Shown: positions 16,230 through 27,018 of the stretch, piece by piece | Numbering within the stretch: the stretch's first letter is position 1 | Layout: every line of letters begins with the position of its first letter | Source of the DNA: Mycolicibacter engbaekii | GTDB taxonomy: Bacteria; Actinomycetota; Actinomycetes; Mycobacteriales; Mycobacteriaceae | Length of the DNA stretch: 64,000 nt | NCBI RefSeq assembly: GCF_002101585.1 | Contig: NZ_LQOT01000043.1 | Coordinates: 1-64,000, forward strand | Direction of reading: 5' to 3' | The notes under the pieces: model-generated | What the model saw: only the letters and a program-made list of their open reading frames with translations | Told to the model about the DNA's origin: nothing | Database searches by the model: none | Program-made: the position numbers and the translations under genes

Positions 16230-16431
16230 GCCCAGCTTCGCCAAGCCGCCCGGCTGATACGGCGGCCCCAACTTCGGCTCTCCTACGTCGAGCCTCGCTG
16301 ACCCGCCCGGGCTGACACGGCGGCCCCAGCTTCGGCTCTCCTACGTCGAGCCTCGCTGACCCGCCCGGGCTGACACAGCGGCCCCAGCTTCGGCTCTCCT
16401 ACGTCGAGCCTCGCTGACCCGCCGGGTTAGG
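16230..16431 (+). repeat. 58-bp tandem repeat, three copies plus a degenerate one
   Basis: Copies begin at 16261, 16319 and 16377, giving an exact 58-base period. The second and third differ from the first by only one or two bases, and the third is cut short after 16431. A shortened, decayed copy (GCGCCCAGCTTCG then CCGCCCGGCTGATAC) lies at 16228-16260. Each unit contains CGGCTC-N8-GAGCC, able to form a hairpin, and the palindrome CCCGGG. The array fills the gap between the response regulator and the nuo promoter. It resembles a MIRU/VNTR-type locus but not the classical MIRU sequence. Confidence 0.9.
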
Positions 16432-16528
16432 GCAGCTCAGGGGCGAATTCCCCTGTCGCCGTTACCGCTACAGGTGATGCCCGTCACAGTTGGTGGCAAT
16501 TTCCAATAACCGCCTCGTGGCAGCGGGC

Positions 16529-16534
16529 TAGGCT
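16529..16534 (+). promoter_or_regulatory. Possible -10 box of the nuo operon
   Basis: TAGGCT fits TANNNT and would start transcription near 16541, giving a leader of about 40 bases before nuoA. No clear -35 is seen. TTGG-N9-CCAA at 16490-16506 is a weak inverted repeat upstream. A GGAAGGGA purine run lies at 16559-16566, rather far (about 15 bases) from the nuoA ATG. Confidence 0.3.
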
Positions 16535-16581
16535 GTGCGTGAAATCACATCGGCGCCCGGAAGGGAACTACGTCACTGAGC

Positions 16582-16959
16582 ATGAACCTGTACCTGCCGA
16601 TCCTGGTCCTTGCCGCGCTCGCCGCCGGTTTCGCCGTATTTTCCGTGGTCATCACCGCTCTGATCGGCCCGTCGCGCTACAACCGGTCGAAGCTGGAAGC
16701 CTACGAATGCGGCATCGAGCCCACCGACCAGCCCGTGAGCGGCCCGCACGCCCCACCCGGGCAGCGGTTCCCGGTGAAGTACTACCTGACCGCGATGCTG
16801 TTCATCGTCTTCGACATCGAGATCGTTTTTCTCTACCCCTGGGCGGTTGCCTTCGACGGACTGGGCGTATTCGCCCTCGTCGAAATGGTGCTGTTCGCCG
16901 CCGTCGTGTTCGTCGCCTACGCCTACGTCTGGCGGCGCGGGGGCCTGAATTGGGACTGA
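16582..16959 (+). CDS. nuoA: NADH-quinone oxidoreductase subunit A
   Basis: This 125-residue membrane subunit of complex I opens the 14-gene nuo operon. Three hydrophobic helices are at about 5-27, 70-90 and 96-116. The conserved loop YECGIEP, with its Cys, lies between the first two, and KYYLTAMLFIVFDIEIVFLYPW is the family signature. NuoA helps form the quinone-binding junction between the peripheral and membrane arms. The operon matches Rv3145-Rv3158. First gene after the 58-bp repeat array. Confidence 0.95.
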   Translation: MNLYLPILVLAALAAGFAVFSVVITALIGPSRYNRSKLEAYECGIEPTDQPVSGPHAPPGQRFPVKYYLTAMLFIVFDIEIVFLYPWAVAFDGLGVFALVEMVLFAAVVFVAYAYVWRRGGLNWD

Positions 16960-16978
16960 TTTGGAGTAGGCGGCAGAC

Positions 16979-17533
16979 ATGGGATTAGAAGAGCAGCTCC
17001 CCAGCGGACTCCTGCTGTCCACCGTGGAGGACCTGGCCGGATACTTCCGCACCGGTTCGCTGTGGCCGGCGACCTTCGGGCTTGCCTGCTGCGCCATCGA
17101 GATGATGTCGACGATGGCGCCCGACTACGACCTGTCCCGGTTCGGGATGGAGGTGTTTCGCGCCTCCCCACGCCAGGCGGACCTGATGATCGTGGCGGGC
17201 CGGGTCAGCCAGAAGATGGCGCCGGTGCTGCGCCAGATCTACGACCAGATGGTGGAGCCCAAGTGGGTGCTGTCGATGGGGGTGTGCGCCTCCTCGGGCG
17301 GCATGTTCAACAACTACGCGATAGTGCAAGGAGTTGACCATGTCGTCCCGGTCGATATCTACCTGCCCGGCTGCCCGCCGAGGCCGGAGATGCTGATGTA
17401 TGCAATCCTCAAGTTACACGAGAAGATTCGCGCGATGCCCTTGGGCGCCAACCGGGAGCAGGTGATCTCCGCGACCGAGGAGGCGGCCCTGTCGGCCCCC
17501 TCCACCTGGCAGCTGAAGGGGCTGCTGCGATGA
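16979..17533 (+). CDS. nuoB: NADH-quinone oxidoreductase subunit B (cluster N2)
   Basis: A 184-residue peripheral subunit that carries the terminal [4Fe-4S] cluster N2, next to the quinone site. The four ligands are visible: the tandem Cys37-Cys38 ([10 protein letters not shown]), Cys103 ([12 protein letters not shown]) and Cys132 (LPGCPPRPE). The arginine-rich segment after [18 protein letters not shown] is also conserved. It lies 19 bases after nuoA and overlaps nuoC by 4 bases. Confidence 0.96.
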   Translation: MGLEEQLPSGLLLSTVEDLAGYFRTGSLWPATFGLACCAIEMMSTMAPDYDLSRFGMEVFRASPRQADLMIVAGRVSQKMAPVLRQIYDQMVEPKWVLSMGVCASSGGMFNNYAIVQGVDHVVPVDIYLPGCPPRPEMLMYAILKLHEKIRAMPLGANREQVISATEEAALSAPSTWQLKGLLR

Positions 17534-18213
17534 CCGAACCCAACGGCAGCCCCGAAGACGTGATCAAGGTGCGTCGCGGCCTGTTCGGCGCGCCGGGCAG
17601 CGGCGACACGTCCGGATACGGGCGACTGGTGGCCGAGGTGGCCCTGCCCGCAGAGACGCCGCGGCCCTACGGCGGATACTTCGACGAGCTCGTCGACACC
17701 CTGGCCGCGGGCTTGCAGCGCAACGGGATTGAATTCGATGACGCGGTCGAGAAGGTCGTGGTGTACCGCGGCGAGCTCACCCTCTACGTCCGTCGCGCGC
17801 AGCTCCCGGCGGTGGCCCAGCTCCTGCGCGACGATCCGGCGCTGCGCTTCGAGCTGAGCCTGGGGGTCTCCGGTGTGCACTACCCCGGCGACGTCGACCG
17901 CGAATTGCATGCGGTCTATCCGCTGCGGTCCATCACTCACAGCCGCCGAGTCCGGCTGGAAGTGACTGCCCCCGATGCGGATCCGCACATTCCGTCATTG
18001 TTCGCGATCTATCCGACCACGGACTGGCACGAACGAGAGACCTATGACTTCTTCGGGATCATCTTCGACGGCCATCCGTCGCTGACCCGAATCGAGATGC
18101 CCGACGACTGGCACGGCCACCCGCAGCGCAAGGACTACCCATTGGGCGGCATCCCCGTCGAGTACAAGGGCGCGCACATACCGCCGCCGGACCAGCGGAG
18201 GGCTTACAAATAA
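17530..18213 (+). CDS. nuoC: NADH-quinone oxidoreductase subunit C
   Basis: A 227-residue hydrophilic subunit of the complex I connecting module. The family signature is the run from [21 protein letters not shown] through [19 protein letters not shown] to the end ([21 protein letters not shown]). It is separate from nuoD, unlike the fused NuoCD of E. coli. The start ATG overlaps the nuoB stop; its TAA shares a base with the nuoD ATG (TAATG). It acts in the cytoplasmic arm, packing against NuoB and NuoD. Confidence 0.95.
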   Translation: MTEPNGSPEDVIKVRRGLFGAPGSGDTSGYGRLVAEVALPAETPRPYGGYFDELVDTLAAGLQRNGIEFDDAVEKVVVYRGELTLYVRRAQLPAVAQLLRDDPALRFELSLGVSGVHYPGDVDRELHAVYPLRSITHSRRVRLEVTAPDADPHIPSLFAIYPTTDWHERETYDFFGIIFDGHPSLTRIEMPDDWHGHPQRKDYPLGGIPVEYKGAHIPPPDQRRAYK

Positions 18214-19526
18214 TGAGCACCGACACACCGCACACCGTCTTGAATGTCGGTGGGCAGGAATGGGATCAGGTTGTCGAGGCTGCAAAGGCCGCTGACCCCG
18301 GCGAGCGCATCGTGGTCAACATGGGCCCGCAGCACCCTTCCACCCACGGCGTGCTGCGGCTGATCCTGGAACTCGAGGGCGAGACGGTGACCGAAGCCCG
18401 TTGCGGCATCGGCTACCTGCACACCGGCATCGAAAAGAATCTGGAGAACCGCTACTGGACCCAGGGCGTCACGTTCGTGACGCGGATGGACTACCTTTCG
18501 CCGTTCTTCAACGAGACCGCCTACTGCCTGGGCGTCGAAAAGCTGCTCGGCATCACCGACGACATCCCCGAGCGTGCCAGTGTCATCCGGGTTCTCATGA
18601 TGGAGCTCAACCGGATCTCCTCGCACCTGGTGGCGCTCGCTACCGGCGGCATGGAGCTCGGAGCGTTGTCGGTGATGCTGTTCGGCTTCCGGGAACGCGA
18701 ACTGGTGCTCGACATCTTCGAAGCGATCACCGGTCTGCGGATGAACCACCAGTACGTCCGGCCCGGCGGGGTGTCGGTCGACCTCCCCGACGACGCGATT
18801 CCGCAGATCCGCGACTTCTTGAAACTGATGCCCGAGCGGCTCAAGGACATCGAAGATCTGCTGACCGAGAACTACATCTGGAAGGCCCGCACCAAAGGGG
18901 TGGGCTATCTGGACCTGACCGGGTGCATGGCGCTGGGCATCACCGGCCCGGTCCTGCGCTCGACCGGCCTGCCCTATGACGTGCGGCGCGCCGAACCGTA
19001 TTGCGGCTACCAGGACTACGAATTCGATGTGATCACCGATGACGGCTGTGACGCCTACGGCCGCTACCTGATCCGCATCGCCGAGATCAAGGAGTCCCTG
19101 AAAATCGTCGAACAGTGTGTAGAACGGTTGGCCAAGCTGCACGGAGAGCCGGTGATGGTCTCCGACCGCAAGATCGCCTGGCCGGCCGACCTCAAACTCG
19201 GCAAGGACGGGCTCGGCAACTCGCGCGAGCACATCGGCTGGATCATGGGCCACTCGATGGAAGGGCTTATCCACCACTTCAAGCGAGTCACCGAGGACCT
19301 GTGGGTGCCGCCCGGACAGGTGTTCGTCTCCGTGGAGTCGCCCCGCGGCGAACTGGGGGTGCACATGGTCAGCGACGGCGGTACCCGCCCCTACCGGGTG
19401 CACTACCGGGACCCGTCGTTCACCAACCTGCAGGCCGTGGCCGCCATGAGCGAGGGCGGGCTGATCGCCGACGTGATCGCCGCGGTTGCCAGCATCGACC
19501 CGGTCATGGGCGGAGTGGACCGGTGA
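18213..19526 (+). CDS. nuoD: NADH-quinone oxidoreductase subunit D
   Basis: A 437-residue 49-kDa-type subunit forming the quinone pocket with NuoB. Signatures are [20 protein letters not shown] (the His and the following loop line the quinone site), the [11 protein letters not shown] segment, [22 protein letters not shown] and the C-terminal [16 protein letters not shown] ending in DPVMGGVDR. All residues that replace the nickel ligands of related hydrogenases follow the complex I pattern. The protein reported to bind the M. tuberculosis Rv3143 regulator is, as I recall, this subunit. Confidence 0.96.
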   Translation: MSTDTPHTVLNVGGQEWDQVVEAAKAADPGERIVVNMGPQHPSTHGVLRLILELEGETVTEARCGIGYLHTGIEKNLENRYWTQGVTFVTRMDYLSPFFNETAYCLGVEKLLGITDDIPERASVIRVLMMELNRISSHLVALATGGMELGALSVMLFGFRERELVLDIFEAITGLRMNHQYVRPGGVSVDLPDDAIPQIRDFLKLMPERLKDIEDLLTENYIWKARTKGVGYLDLTGCMALGITGPVLRSTGLPYDVRRAEPYCGYQDYEFDVITDDGCDAYGRYLIRIAEIKESLKIVEQCVERLAKLHGEPVMVSDRKIAWPADLKLGKDGLGNSREHIGWIMGHSMEGLIHHFKRVTEDLWVPPGQVFVSVESPRGELGVHMVSDGGTRPYRVHYRDPSFTNLQAVAAMSEGGLIADVIAAVASIDPVMGGVDR

Positions 19527-20365
19527 GCGCGGCGGCCGGCGAGTTCGACCGGGCCGGCGTCAACAAGACCGGGCGCGGCCGGTTGATGCCGCCCACCGCC
19601 GGAACCGATGGCAACCGGGTCTTCCTGCAGTTGGGCCGCCAGCCCGAAGAACCCAACCAGTTCAACCACCCGGACGCTCCGACCAGTTACGCCCCCGATG
19701 TTCGGGCCCGGCTGGAGGCCGACGCCAAGGAGATCATCGGGCGCTACCCGCAGCCCCGCTCGGCGATCCTGCCGCTGCTGCATCTGGTGCAGGCGCAAGA
19801 CACCTACATCACCCCGGCCGGGCTGGCGTTCGTCGCCGAGCTGCTCGGGCTGACCAGTGCCGACGTCTCCGGTGTGGCGTCGTTCTACTCGATGTACCGC
19901 CGTGATCCCACCGGCAAGTACCTGGTCGGGGTGTGTACCAACACGCTGTGCGCGGTGATGGGCGGCGACGCCATCTACGACGAGCTCAAGAGTCATCTGG
20001 GTGTCGGCAACGATCAGACGACTGACGACGGGGCCATCACCTTGCAGCACATCGAGTGCAACGCGGCGTGCGACTACGCACCCGTGGTGATGGTGAACTG
20101 GGAGTTCTTCGACAATCAGACCCCGGAATCGGCCCGCGAGCTGGTCGACAAGCTGCGCGACGACGCCGAGGTGCGGCCCACCCGCGGGATGCCGCTGTGC
20201 AGTTTCGCCGCCAACGAACGAATTCTCGCCGGTTTCCCCGACGAGCGCCCCGACGACGGCCAGGGCGGCGCCGGTGCGGCGACGCTGGCCGGCCTGCAGG
20301 TGGCGCGCGAGCACGGGATGACAGCACCGGAGCCAGACGCCGAGGACCGTGGGGGCCAGAAATGA
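19523..20365 (+). CDS. nuoE: NADH-quinone oxidoreductase subunit E (cluster N1a)
   Basis: A 280-residue thioredoxin-like [2Fe-2S] subunit of the NADH module. The ligand pattern is CTNTLC (C-x4-C), followed by CNAAC (C-x3-C). Start GTG 19523 in a GTGA overlap with nuoD. The protein is longer than typical NuoE (about 160-250 residues): an N-terminal 45-residue extension and a low-complexity C-terminal tail after the Fe-S domain ([18 protein letters not shown]), both also seen in mycobacterial orthologues. The ATG of nuoF overlaps its stop. Confidence 0.93.
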   Translation: MSAAAGEFDRAGVNKTGRGRLMPPTAGTDGNRVFLQLGRQPEEPNQFNHPDAPTSYAPDVRARLEADAKEIIGRYPQPRSAILPLLHLVQAQDTYITPAGLAFVAELLGLTSADVSGVASFYSMYRRDPTGKYLVGVCTNTLCAVMGGDAIYDELKSHLGVGNDQTTDDGAITLQHIECNAACDYAPVVMVNWEFFDNQTPESARELVDKLRDDAEVRPTRGMPLCSFAANERILAGFPDERPDDGQGGAGAATLAGLQVAREHGMTAPEPDAEDRGGQK

Positions 20366-21699
20366 CACGCGCCGAGGGCACACCGCTGACACCGGTGCTC
20401 AGCAGCTACTGGGACGACCCCGAATCGTGGACGCTTGAGACCTACCGCCGCCACGACGGCTACACCGGGATGCAGCGCGCGCTGGCGATGACCCCCGACG
20501 AGGTCATCGAACTGGTCAAGGACTCCGGGTTGCGCGGCCGGGGCGGCGCCGGGTTCTCCACCGGTACCAAATGGTCCTTCGTCCCGCAGGGCAGCGATGG
20601 CGCCGGGGCCCGCCCCCACTACCTGCTGGTCAACGCCGACGAGTCCGAACCCGGCACCTGCAAGGACATGCCGCTGCTGATGGCCACGCCGCACGTGCTC
20701 ATCGAGGGCATGATCGTGTGCTGCTACGCCATCCGGGCCCGCCACGCCTTCATCTACGTGCGCGGCGAGGTGGTTCCGGTGGTACGCCGGCTGCAGGCCG
20801 CGGTAGCCGAGGCGTACGCGGCGGGGCTGCTGGGCACCGACATCGGCGGCAGCGGCTTCGACCTGGACATCACCGTGCACGCCGGGGCGGGGGCCTACAT
20901 CTGCGGTGAGGAAACCGCGCTGATCGAGTCGCTGGAGGGCTACCGGGGCCAGCCCCGGCTGCGCCCGCCGTTCCCCGCCGTGGCCGGGCTGTATGCGTCG
21001 CCGACGGTGGTCAACAACGTCGAATCGATTGCCAGCGTTCCCGCCATCCTGCGTAACGGAGCGGAGTGGTTCCGCTCCATGGGCACCGAGAAGTCCCGCG
21101 GGTTCACCCTGTATTCGCTGTCGGGGCACGTCAACCGGCCCGGCCAATACGAAGCGCCGCTGGGCATCACACTGCGCGAACTGCTCGGCTACGCCGGCGG
21201 GATACGCGACGGGCACCGGCTGAAGTTCTGGACGCCGGGTGGGTCGTCGACCCCGATCCTGACCGAGGAGCATCTCGACATCCCGCTGGACTACGAGGGC
21301 ATGGCCTCGGCCGGATCCATGCTGGGCACCAAGGCGTTACAGATCTTCGACGAGACCACCTGCGTGGTCCGCGCGGCCGCCCGGTGGTCGGAGTTCTACA
21401 AGCACGAGTCCTGCGGGAAATGCACGCCGTGCCGGGAGGGCACCTACTGGCTAGTGCCCATCTACGAACGGCTGGAATCCGGCCGGGGCACCCCCGAAGA
21501 CCTCGACACCCTGCTCGACATCGCCGACGTCCTGTTCGGGAAGTCCTTCTGCGCCTTGGGCGATGGCGCGGCGATGCCGGTGAAGTCGTCGATCGAGTAC
21601 TTCCGTGACGAATACATCGCCCACCTCGACGGGGGCTGCCCGTTCGACCCGAAAGCGAGCATGTACGTGGCAGGTGGATCCCACGGCGGTGTGGCGTGA
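20362..21699 (+). CDS. nuoF: NADH-quinone oxidoreductase subunit F (FMN, NADH site)
   Basis: A 445-residue subunit where NADH is oxidised. The nucleotide loop is [18 protein letters not shown], the FMN loop [19 protein letters not shown], and the N3 [4Fe-4S] ligands are CGKCTPC with the fourth Cys in FCALGDGA. Start ATG 20362 overlaps the nuoE stop; an open frame upstream from 20056 is only read-through in another gene. The nuoG start (GTG) overlaps its stop codon. Confidence 0.95.
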   Translation: MTRAEGTPLTPVLSSYWDDPESWTLETYRRHDGYTGMQRALAMTPDEVIELVKDSGLRGRGGAGFSTGTKWSFVPQGSDGAGARPHYLLVNADESEPGTCKDMPLLMATPHVLIEGMIVCCYAIRARHAFIYVRGEVVPVVRRLQAAVAEAYAAGLLGTDIGGSGFDLDITVHAGAGAYICGEETALIESLEGYRGQPRLRPPFPAVAGLYASPTVVNNVESIASVPAILRNGAEWFRSMGTEKSRGFTLYSLSGHVNRPGQYEAPLGITLRELLGYAGGIRDGHRLKFWTPGGSSTPILTEEHLDIPLDYEGMASAGSMLGTKALQIFDETTCVVRAAARWSEFYKHESCGKCTPCREGTYWLVPIYERLESGRGTPEDLDTLLDIADVLFGKSFCALGDGAAMPVKSSIEYFRDEYIAHLDGGCPFDPKASMYVAGGSHGGVA

Positions 21700-24095
21700 C
21701 TCAAAACGCTCAGCCCGATGGTCAGGAAACGGTCACCCTCACCATCGACGACCAACAGATCACCGTCCCCAAGGGCACCTTGATCATCCGCGCGGCCGAG
21801 CAGCTGGGCATCGAGGTCCCGCGGTTCTGCGACCACCCGCTGCTGGACCCGGTGGCCTGGTGCCGGCAGTGCATGGTCGAGGTGGAAGGCCAGCGCAAGC
21901 CGCAGCCGTCGTGCGCGGTGGCCGCCGCCGACGGCATGGTGGTACGCACCCAGCACACCTCCGCCGAGGCCGACCGGGCCCAGCACCTGGTGATGGAGCT
22001 GCTGCTGATCAACCACCCGCTGGACTGCCCGACCTGCGACAAGGGCGGAGAGTGCCCGCTGCAGAACCAGGCCATGGCGCATGGGCGCTCCGAGACTCGC
22101 TTCGAAGAGGCCAAGCGCCACTACCCCAAACCGATCAACATCTCCGCCCAGGTGCTGCTGGACCGGGACCGCTGCATCCTGTGCGCACGCTGCACCCGGT
22201 TCGCCAACGAGATCGCCGGGGACAAACTCATCGAGATGATGGACCGCGGCGCCCTGCAGCAGGTCGGCATCTACAGCGACACCCCGTTCGACTCCTACTT
22301 CTCGGGCAACACCGTCCAGATCTGCCCGGTGGGCGCGCTCACCGGCGCCTCCTACCGCTTCCGGGCCCGGCCCTTCGACCTGGTGTCCACGCCGAGCGTC
22401 TGCGAACACTGCGCGTCGGGCTGCGCCCAGCGCACCGACCACCGGCGCGGCAAAGTGATGCGGCGACTGGCCGGCGACGACCCGGACGTCAACGAAGAGT
22501 GGAACTGCGACAAGGGCCGCTGGGCCTTCACCTACGCCACCCAGAGCGACCGCATCACCACACCGCTGGTCCGCGACGACAGCGGAAACCTGGTTCCCAC
22601 CTCCTGGCCGCACGCGGCGGCGGTTGCCGCTCGGGGCCTGGCTGCGGCCCGCGGCCGCACCGGGGTGCTCGTCGGCGGCCGGATGTCGGCCGAAGACGCC
22701 TACAGCTACGCCAAATTCGCCCGGCTGGCACTGCACAGCGATGACATCGACTTCCGGGCGCGGGCGCACTCCGCCGAGGAGGCCGCGTTCCTGGCCGCCC
22801 GGGTGGCCGGCCGCGGCATCGAGGTCAGCTATGCCGACCTGGCGACCGCGCCGGTAGTGCTGCTGGCCGGGCTGGAACCCGAGGAAGAATCGCCGATCGT
22901 CTTCCTGCGGCTGCGCAAGGCGGCCCGCAAGAACGCCACCCAGGTGATCAGCGTCGCCCCGTTCGCCGACCGCGGCCTGGCCAAGGTGTCCGGCACCCTG
23001 CTGGCCGTCGTTCCCGGCGGCGAGGCCGCCGCACTGGACGACCTGCACACCGCCGACCTCGGGCAATCGCTGCGCCAGCCGGGCGCGGTGATCCTGGTCG
23101 GCGAACGCCTGGCGACTTCGCCGGGAGCCCTGTCTGCGGCGGCCCGGCTGGCCGAGGCCACCGGCGCCAAGCTGGCGTGGGTGCCCCGACGCGCCGGCGA
23201 GCGCGGCGCGCTGGACAGCGGCGCGCTGGCCGGGCTGCTCCCCGGCGGTCGGCCGCTGGAGGACCCGGGGGCGCGAGCCGAGGTCGCACGGGCATGGGGC
23301 CTCGACGGCCCCGACGGCCTGCCGTCGCAGGCCGGGCGCACCACCGACGCCATCCTGGCGGCCGCCGGCGACGGCACCCTGCAGGCACTGCTGGTCGGCG
23401 GGGTCGAACCGGCCGACTTGGCCGACCCGGCAGCGGCTTTGGCGGCCCTCGACGCGGTGGGCTTTTTGGTCAGCCTCGAGCAGCGGCACAGCGAAGTCAC
23501 CGAACGCGCCGACGTGGTGCTGCCGGTCGCGGTCGCGGCCGAAAAAGCCGGTACCTACGTCAACTGGGAGGGCCGGCACCGTCGGTTCGGCGTCGCCCTG
23601 GGCGACAGCGGCGCCCTCCCGGACCGGCGCGTGCTCGACGTCATCGCCGAGGAAATGGGCGTGCCGCTGGGCCTGTCCACCGTGGAAGCGGCCCGCGAGG
23701 AGCTGGCGGCGCTGCGCAGCTGGGCCGGTGACCGGCCCGCCGGGCCCGACGTGGCCGCGGGCCCGCCGCCGCAGCCCGGCAGCGGTGAAGCGGTACTGGC
23801 CGGCTGGCGCATGTTGCTCGACGAGGGACGGTTGCAGGCCGGTGAACGCAACCTGGCGGCCACCGCCCGCACGCCGGTGGCGCGCCTGTCGGCCGCGACG
23901 GCCGCCGACATCGGTGCGGCAGCAGGGGATCCGGTCACCGTCAGTACCGAACGCGGCCGAATCACCTTGCCGCTGGCCATCACCGACATGCCGGACAACG
24001 TGGTGTGGCTGCCGATGAACTCGGCCGGCTCGGCGGTACACCGGGACCTGGGGGTCAGCCCCGGCGCGACAGTACAGATTGGACGCACACCATGA
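21696..24095 (+). CDS. nuoG: NADH-quinone oxidoreductase subunit G
   Basis: A 799-residue iron-sulfur subunit. N-terminal [2Fe-2S] ligands ([19 protein letters not shown] with a later Cys), then [20 protein letters not shown] and CPVGALT supply the N1b, N4 and N5 clusters. CEHCASGC plus a Cys about 27 residues later (WNCDKGRW) adds the extra N7 cluster, found in E. coli and Thermus but lost in mitochondria. The remaining 500 residues are a molybdopterin-oxidoreductase-like domain without cofactor. GTG start in the GTGA overlap with nuoF. Confidence 0.95.
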   Translation: MTQNAQPDGQETVTLTIDDQQITVPKGTLIIRAAEQLGIEVPRFCDHPLLDPVAWCRQCMVEVEGQRKPQPSCAVAAADGMVVRTQHTSAEADRAQHLVMELLLINHPLDCPTCDKGGECPLQNQAMAHGRSETRFEEAKRHYPKPINISAQVLLDRDRCILCARCTRFANEIAGDKLIEMMDRGALQQVGIYSDTPFDSYFSGNTVQICPVGALTGASYRFRARPFDLVSTPSVCEHCASGCAQRTDHRRGKVMRRLAGDDPDVNEEWNCDKGRWAFTYATQSDRITTPLVRDDSGNLVPTSWPHAAAVAARGLAAARGRTGVLVGGRMSAEDAYSYAKFARLALHSDDIDFRARAHSAEEAAFLAARVAGRGIEVSYADLATAPVVLLAGLEPEEESPIVFLRLRKAARKNATQVISVAPFADRGLAKVSGTLLAVVPGGEAAALDDLHTADLGQSLRQPGAVILVGERLATSPGALSAAARLAEATGAKLAWVPRRAGERGALDSGALAGLLPGGRPLEDPGARAEVARAWGLDGPDGLPSQAGRTTDAILAAAGDGTLQALLVGGVEPADLADPAAALAALDAVGFLVSLEQRHSEVTERADVVLPVAVAAEKAGTYVNWEGRHRRFGVALGDSGALPDRRVLDVIAEEMGVPLGLSTVEAAREELAALRSWAGDRPAGPDVAAGPPPQPGSGEAVLAGWRMLLDEGRLQAGERNLAATARTPVARLSAATAADIGAAAGDPVTVSTERGRITLPLAITDMPDNVVWLPMNSAGSAVHRDLGVSPGATVQIGRTP

Positions 24096-25318
24096 GCGAT
24101 CCTTTGTGGTTGATGCTGGTCAAGGTGCTGGGCATCTTCTTGTTTCTGCTTCTGACGGTTGTCCTGGCAATCGTCATCGAACGCAAAGTAGTGGGCCGCA
24201 TGCAGATGCGCCCCGGCCCCAACCGGGTGGGGCCCAAAGGCTGGCTGCAGAGCCTCGCCGATGCGATCAAGCTGGCACTCAAGGAGGACATCACCCCCTT
24301 CAACGTCGACCGGGCGATCTACGCTCTGGCCCCGGTCATTTCGACGGTGCCGGCGATCACGGCTTTCGCGGTGATTCCCCTGGGTCCCGAGGTCAGCATC
24401 TTCGGCCACCGCACCGCGTTGCAGCTGGCGGACCTTCCGATCGCGGTGCTGTTCGTGCTGGCGATGTCCTCGATCGGGGTGTATGGAATCATCCTGGCCG
24501 GCTGGTCGTCGGGTTCGGCCTATCCCCTGCTCGGCGGGATCCGCTCCACCGCCCAGGTGATCTCCTACGAGGTCGCGATGGGACTGGCATTCGCCTCGGT
24601 GTTCCTCTACGCCGGGACGATGGCCACCTCGGGAATCGTGGCGGCCCAGGACCGGGTGTGGTTCGCCTTCCTGTTGATGCCGGCCTTCCTGGTCTACCTG
24701 ACCGCGATGGTCGGCGAGACCAACCGGGCGCCGTTCGACCTGCCCGAGGCCGAGGGCGAACTCGTCGGAGGCTTTCACACCGAATACTCGTCGCTGAAGT
24801 TCGCGCTGTTCTTCCTGGCCGAATACATCAACATGACCACGGTGTCCGCGCTCGCCGTCACGCTGTTCCTCGGCGGCTGGCACGCCCCGTTCCCGTTCAA
24901 CCTGTGGCCGGCCGCCAACACCGGCTGGTGGCCGCTGCTGTGGTTCACCGCCAAGCTGTGGGGATTCATCTTCGTCTACATCTGGCTGCGGGGCACCCTG
25001 CCCCGGTTGCGCTACGACCAGTTCATGGCGCTGGGCTGGAAGATCCTGATCCCCGTGGCGCTGACCTGGGTGCTGCTCGCCGCCGGGATGCGCAGTCTGC
25101 GCAACGACGGCTACGAGAATTGGCAACTGGCACTGGCCAGCCTGAGCACACTGACCACGGTCGTGGTGCTGCTGGCGCTGCACCGGCGATTCAGCACGTT
25201 GAACACCCGTCTTGAATCGGCGCCGGCGCCTCCCGTCGTCGCATCCGAAGGATCATTCCCCACCCCACCGCTGCCGCAACGCCCGTCGTCGCGGGCCAAG
25301 GAGGACATCCATGGCTAG
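24092..25318 (+). CDS. nuoH: NADH-quinone oxidoreductase subunit H
   Basis: A 408-residue membrane subunit forming the quinone chamber. Signatures are [21 protein letters not shown] near residues 29-49 and [25 protein letters not shown] in the cytosolic loop with its acidic residues. Eight or so hydrophobic helices are evident. A C-terminal, Pro/Ser-rich tail of about 50 residues ([20 protein letters not shown]) follows the last helix and is an addition relative to E. coli. Overlaps nuoI by 8 bases. Confidence 0.95.
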   Translation: MSDPLWLMLVKVLGIFLFLLLTVVLAIVIERKVVGRMQMRPGPNRVGPKGWLQSLADAIKLALKEDITPFNVDRAIYALAPVISTVPAITAFAVIPLGPEVSIFGHRTALQLADLPIAVLFVLAMSSIGVYGIILAGWSSGSAYPLLGGIRSTAQVISYEVAMGLAFASVFLYAGTMATSGIVAAQDRVWFAFLLMPAFLVYLTAMVGETNRAPFDLPEAEGELVGGFHTEYSSLKFALFFLAEYINMTTVSALAVTLFLGGWHAPFPFNLWPAANTGWWPLLWFTAKLWGFIFVYIWLRGTLPRLRYDQFMALGWKILIPVALTWVLLAAGMRSLRNDGYENWQLALASLSTLTTVVVLLALHRRFSTLNTRLESAPAPPVVASEGSFPTPPLPQRPSSRAKEDIHG

Positions 25319-25880
25319 CATCAGAGACGCCCTGGCCGGGTTCGGCGTCACGTGGAAGACGATGTTCAAGCGGCCGATCAACGACGGCTACCCCGAGCGC
25401 AAGAAGCCGACGGCGCCGCGGTACCACGGCCGGCACCGCCTCAACCGGCACCCGGACGGGCTGGAGAAGTGCATCGGCTGCGAGCTGTGCGCGTGGGCCT
25501 GTCCCGCCGACGCGATCTATGTGGAGGCCGCCGACAACACCGACCAGGAGCGTTTCTCCCCCGGCGAACGTTATGGCCGGGTCTACCAGATCAACTACCT
25601 GCGCTGCATCGGCTGCGGGCTGTGCATCGAAGCCTGCCCCACCCGCGCGCTGACCATGACCAACGAATACGAGATGGCCGCCGATAACCGTGCCGAGCTG
25701 ATCTGGGAGCGCGAGCAGTTGCTGGCACCGCTGGAGCCCGGCATGGTGGCCCCACCGCACGCGATGCCGCCCGGCGCCACCGAAAAGGACTACTACCTGG
25801 GCAGGGTCAGCCCCAACGGACTCGACGCCGACCCTGATCTGTTCGTCATGCTGGACCGAGTGAAGCAGGGCAAAGCCTGA
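25311..25880 (+). CDS. nuoI: NADH-quinone oxidoreductase subunit I (clusters N6a/N6b)
   Basis: A 189-residue ferredoxin-like subunit with two [4Fe-4S] motifs: [12 protein letters not shown] and, about 40 residues later, [12 protein letters not shown]. They conduct electrons toward NuoB. AGGAGG-like ribosome site (AAGGAGGACATCC) inside the end of nuoH. Its last base is the first of the nuoJ ATG (TGATG). The tail ([20 protein letters not shown]) is typical of actinobacterial NuoI. Confidence 0.96.
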   Translation: MASIRDALAGFGVTWKTMFKRPINDGYPERKKPTAPRYHGRHRLNRHPDGLEKCIGCELCAWACPADAIYVEAADNTDQERFSPGERYGRVYQINYLRCIGCGLCIEACPTRALTMTNEYEMAADNRAELIWEREQLLAPLEPGMVAPPHAMPPGATEKDYYLGRVSPNGLDADPDLFVMLDRVKQGKA

Positions 25881-26707
25881 TGGGCGGCCAACTGCTCGCC
25901 GCCGACATCGTCGTGCGCACCTCCACCGGAGAGGCGGTCACGTTCTGGATCCTCGGCGTGGTCGCCGTCATCGGGGCCATCGGGGTGGTCACCGCCGCCA
26001 AAGCGGTGTACTCGGCACTGTTTCTGGCGATGACGATGCTGATCCTGGCGGTGTTCTACTTCGTCCAGGACGCGATGTTCCTCGGCGTGGTGCAGATCGT
26101 GGTCTACACCGGCGCGGTGATGATGCTGTTCCTGTTCGTGATGATGCTGATCGGTGTCGACTCGGCCGAGTCATTGGCGGAGACCCTGCGCGGGCAGCGG
26201 ATCGCCGCCACGCTGTCGGGCATCGGGTTCGGGATGCTGCTGATCGCCGGGATCGGCGGAGCCACCATGCACCTGCGCGGCATCAGCACACCCGCAGCGA
26301 CCCCGACCGGATCGGCGGACCTGAGCCAACACAACGTCGAAGGCCTCGCGGCGCTGATCTTCACCCGCTATCTGTGGGCGTTCGAGCTCACCAGCGCGCT
26401 GCTGATCACCGCGGTGCTCGCAGCGATGGTGCTGACCCACCGTGAGCGACTGCAGCCCCGAATGACCCAGCGGGAGCTGTCTATCCAGCGCTTCCAATCC
26501 GGCCGGCGGCCCACACCACTGCCCACCCCCGGTGTCTACGCGCGCCACAACGCCGTGGACGTCGCCGCCCGCCTGCCCGACGGGACGTTCTCGGCGCTGT
26601 CGGTGTCAGACACCTTGACCCACCGCTGGGTCGGCGCCACCGGCAACGCCGAACACGCCGCCGACACGTCCGCGGGAACTCCAGCCGGCAACGGGGAGGA
26701 CCAGTGA
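25880..26707 (+). CDS. nuoJ: NADH-quinone oxidoreductase subunit J
   Basis: A 275-residue membrane subunit. Five hydrophobic helices, including the pi-bulge helix region [22 protein letters not shown], lie in the first 180 residues. The remaining 90 or so form a soluble, basic to Ala/Thr-rich tail ([29 protein letters not shown], shortened), which mycobacterial orthologues also carry. NuoJ takes part in coupling quinone chemistry to proton pumping. Confidence 0.94.
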   Translation: MGGQLLAADIVVRTSTGEAVTFWILGVVAVIGAIGVVTAAKAVYSALFLAMTMLILAVFYFVQDAMFLGVVQIVVYTGAVMMLFLFVMMLIGVDSAESLAETLRGQRIAATLSGIGFGMLLIAGIGGATMHLRGISTPAATPTGSADLSQHNVEGLAALIFTRYLWAFELTSALLITAVLAAMVLTHRERLQPRMTQRELSIQRFQSGRRPTPLPTPGVYARHNAVDVAARLPDGTFSALSVSDTLTHRWVGATGNAEHAADTSAGTPAGNGEDQ

Positions 26708-27003
26708 ATCCGGAGAACTACCTGTACCTGTCGGCGATGCTGTTCACCATCGGCGCCACCGGAGTGCTGTTGCGCCGCAACGCCCTGGTGATGTTCATGT
26801 GTGTCGAGCTGATGCTCAATGCCGCCAACCTGGCGTTCGTCACCTTCGCGCGGCTGCACTCTGCGCTCGACGGCCAGATGGTGGCGTTTTTCACCATGGT
26901 CGTCGCCGCCTGTGAGGTGGTGATCGGCCTGGCCATCATCATGACGATCTTCCGGGCCCGGCGATCGGCCTCGGTCGACGACGCGAACCTACTGCGCGGC
27001 TAG
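26704..27003 (+). CDS. nuoK: NADH-quinone oxidoreductase subunit K
   Basis: A 99-residue, three-helix subunit of the proton channel chain. Conserved glutamates are in [18 protein letters not shown] (helix 2) and [17 protein letters not shown] (helix 3). GTG start overlapping the nuoJ stop (GTGA). Length and pattern are fully standard. Confidence 0.95.
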   Translation: MNPENYLYLSAMLFTIGATGVLLRRNALVMFMCVELMLNAANLAFVTFARLHSALDGQMVAFFTMVVAACEVVIGLAIIMTIFRARRSASVDDANLLRG

Positions 27004-27018
27004 GAGTTTGGGAGCCCT

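Noticed and set aside
16230..16431. Repeats considered as a CRISPR array
   Set aside because: Units are directly contiguous with a 58-base period and no spacers; no cas genes.
21462..24041. Long minus-strand open frame of 859 codons
   Set aside because: Antisense shadow of nuoG: high GC makes long empty frames; the + strand frame has all iron-sulfur motifs.
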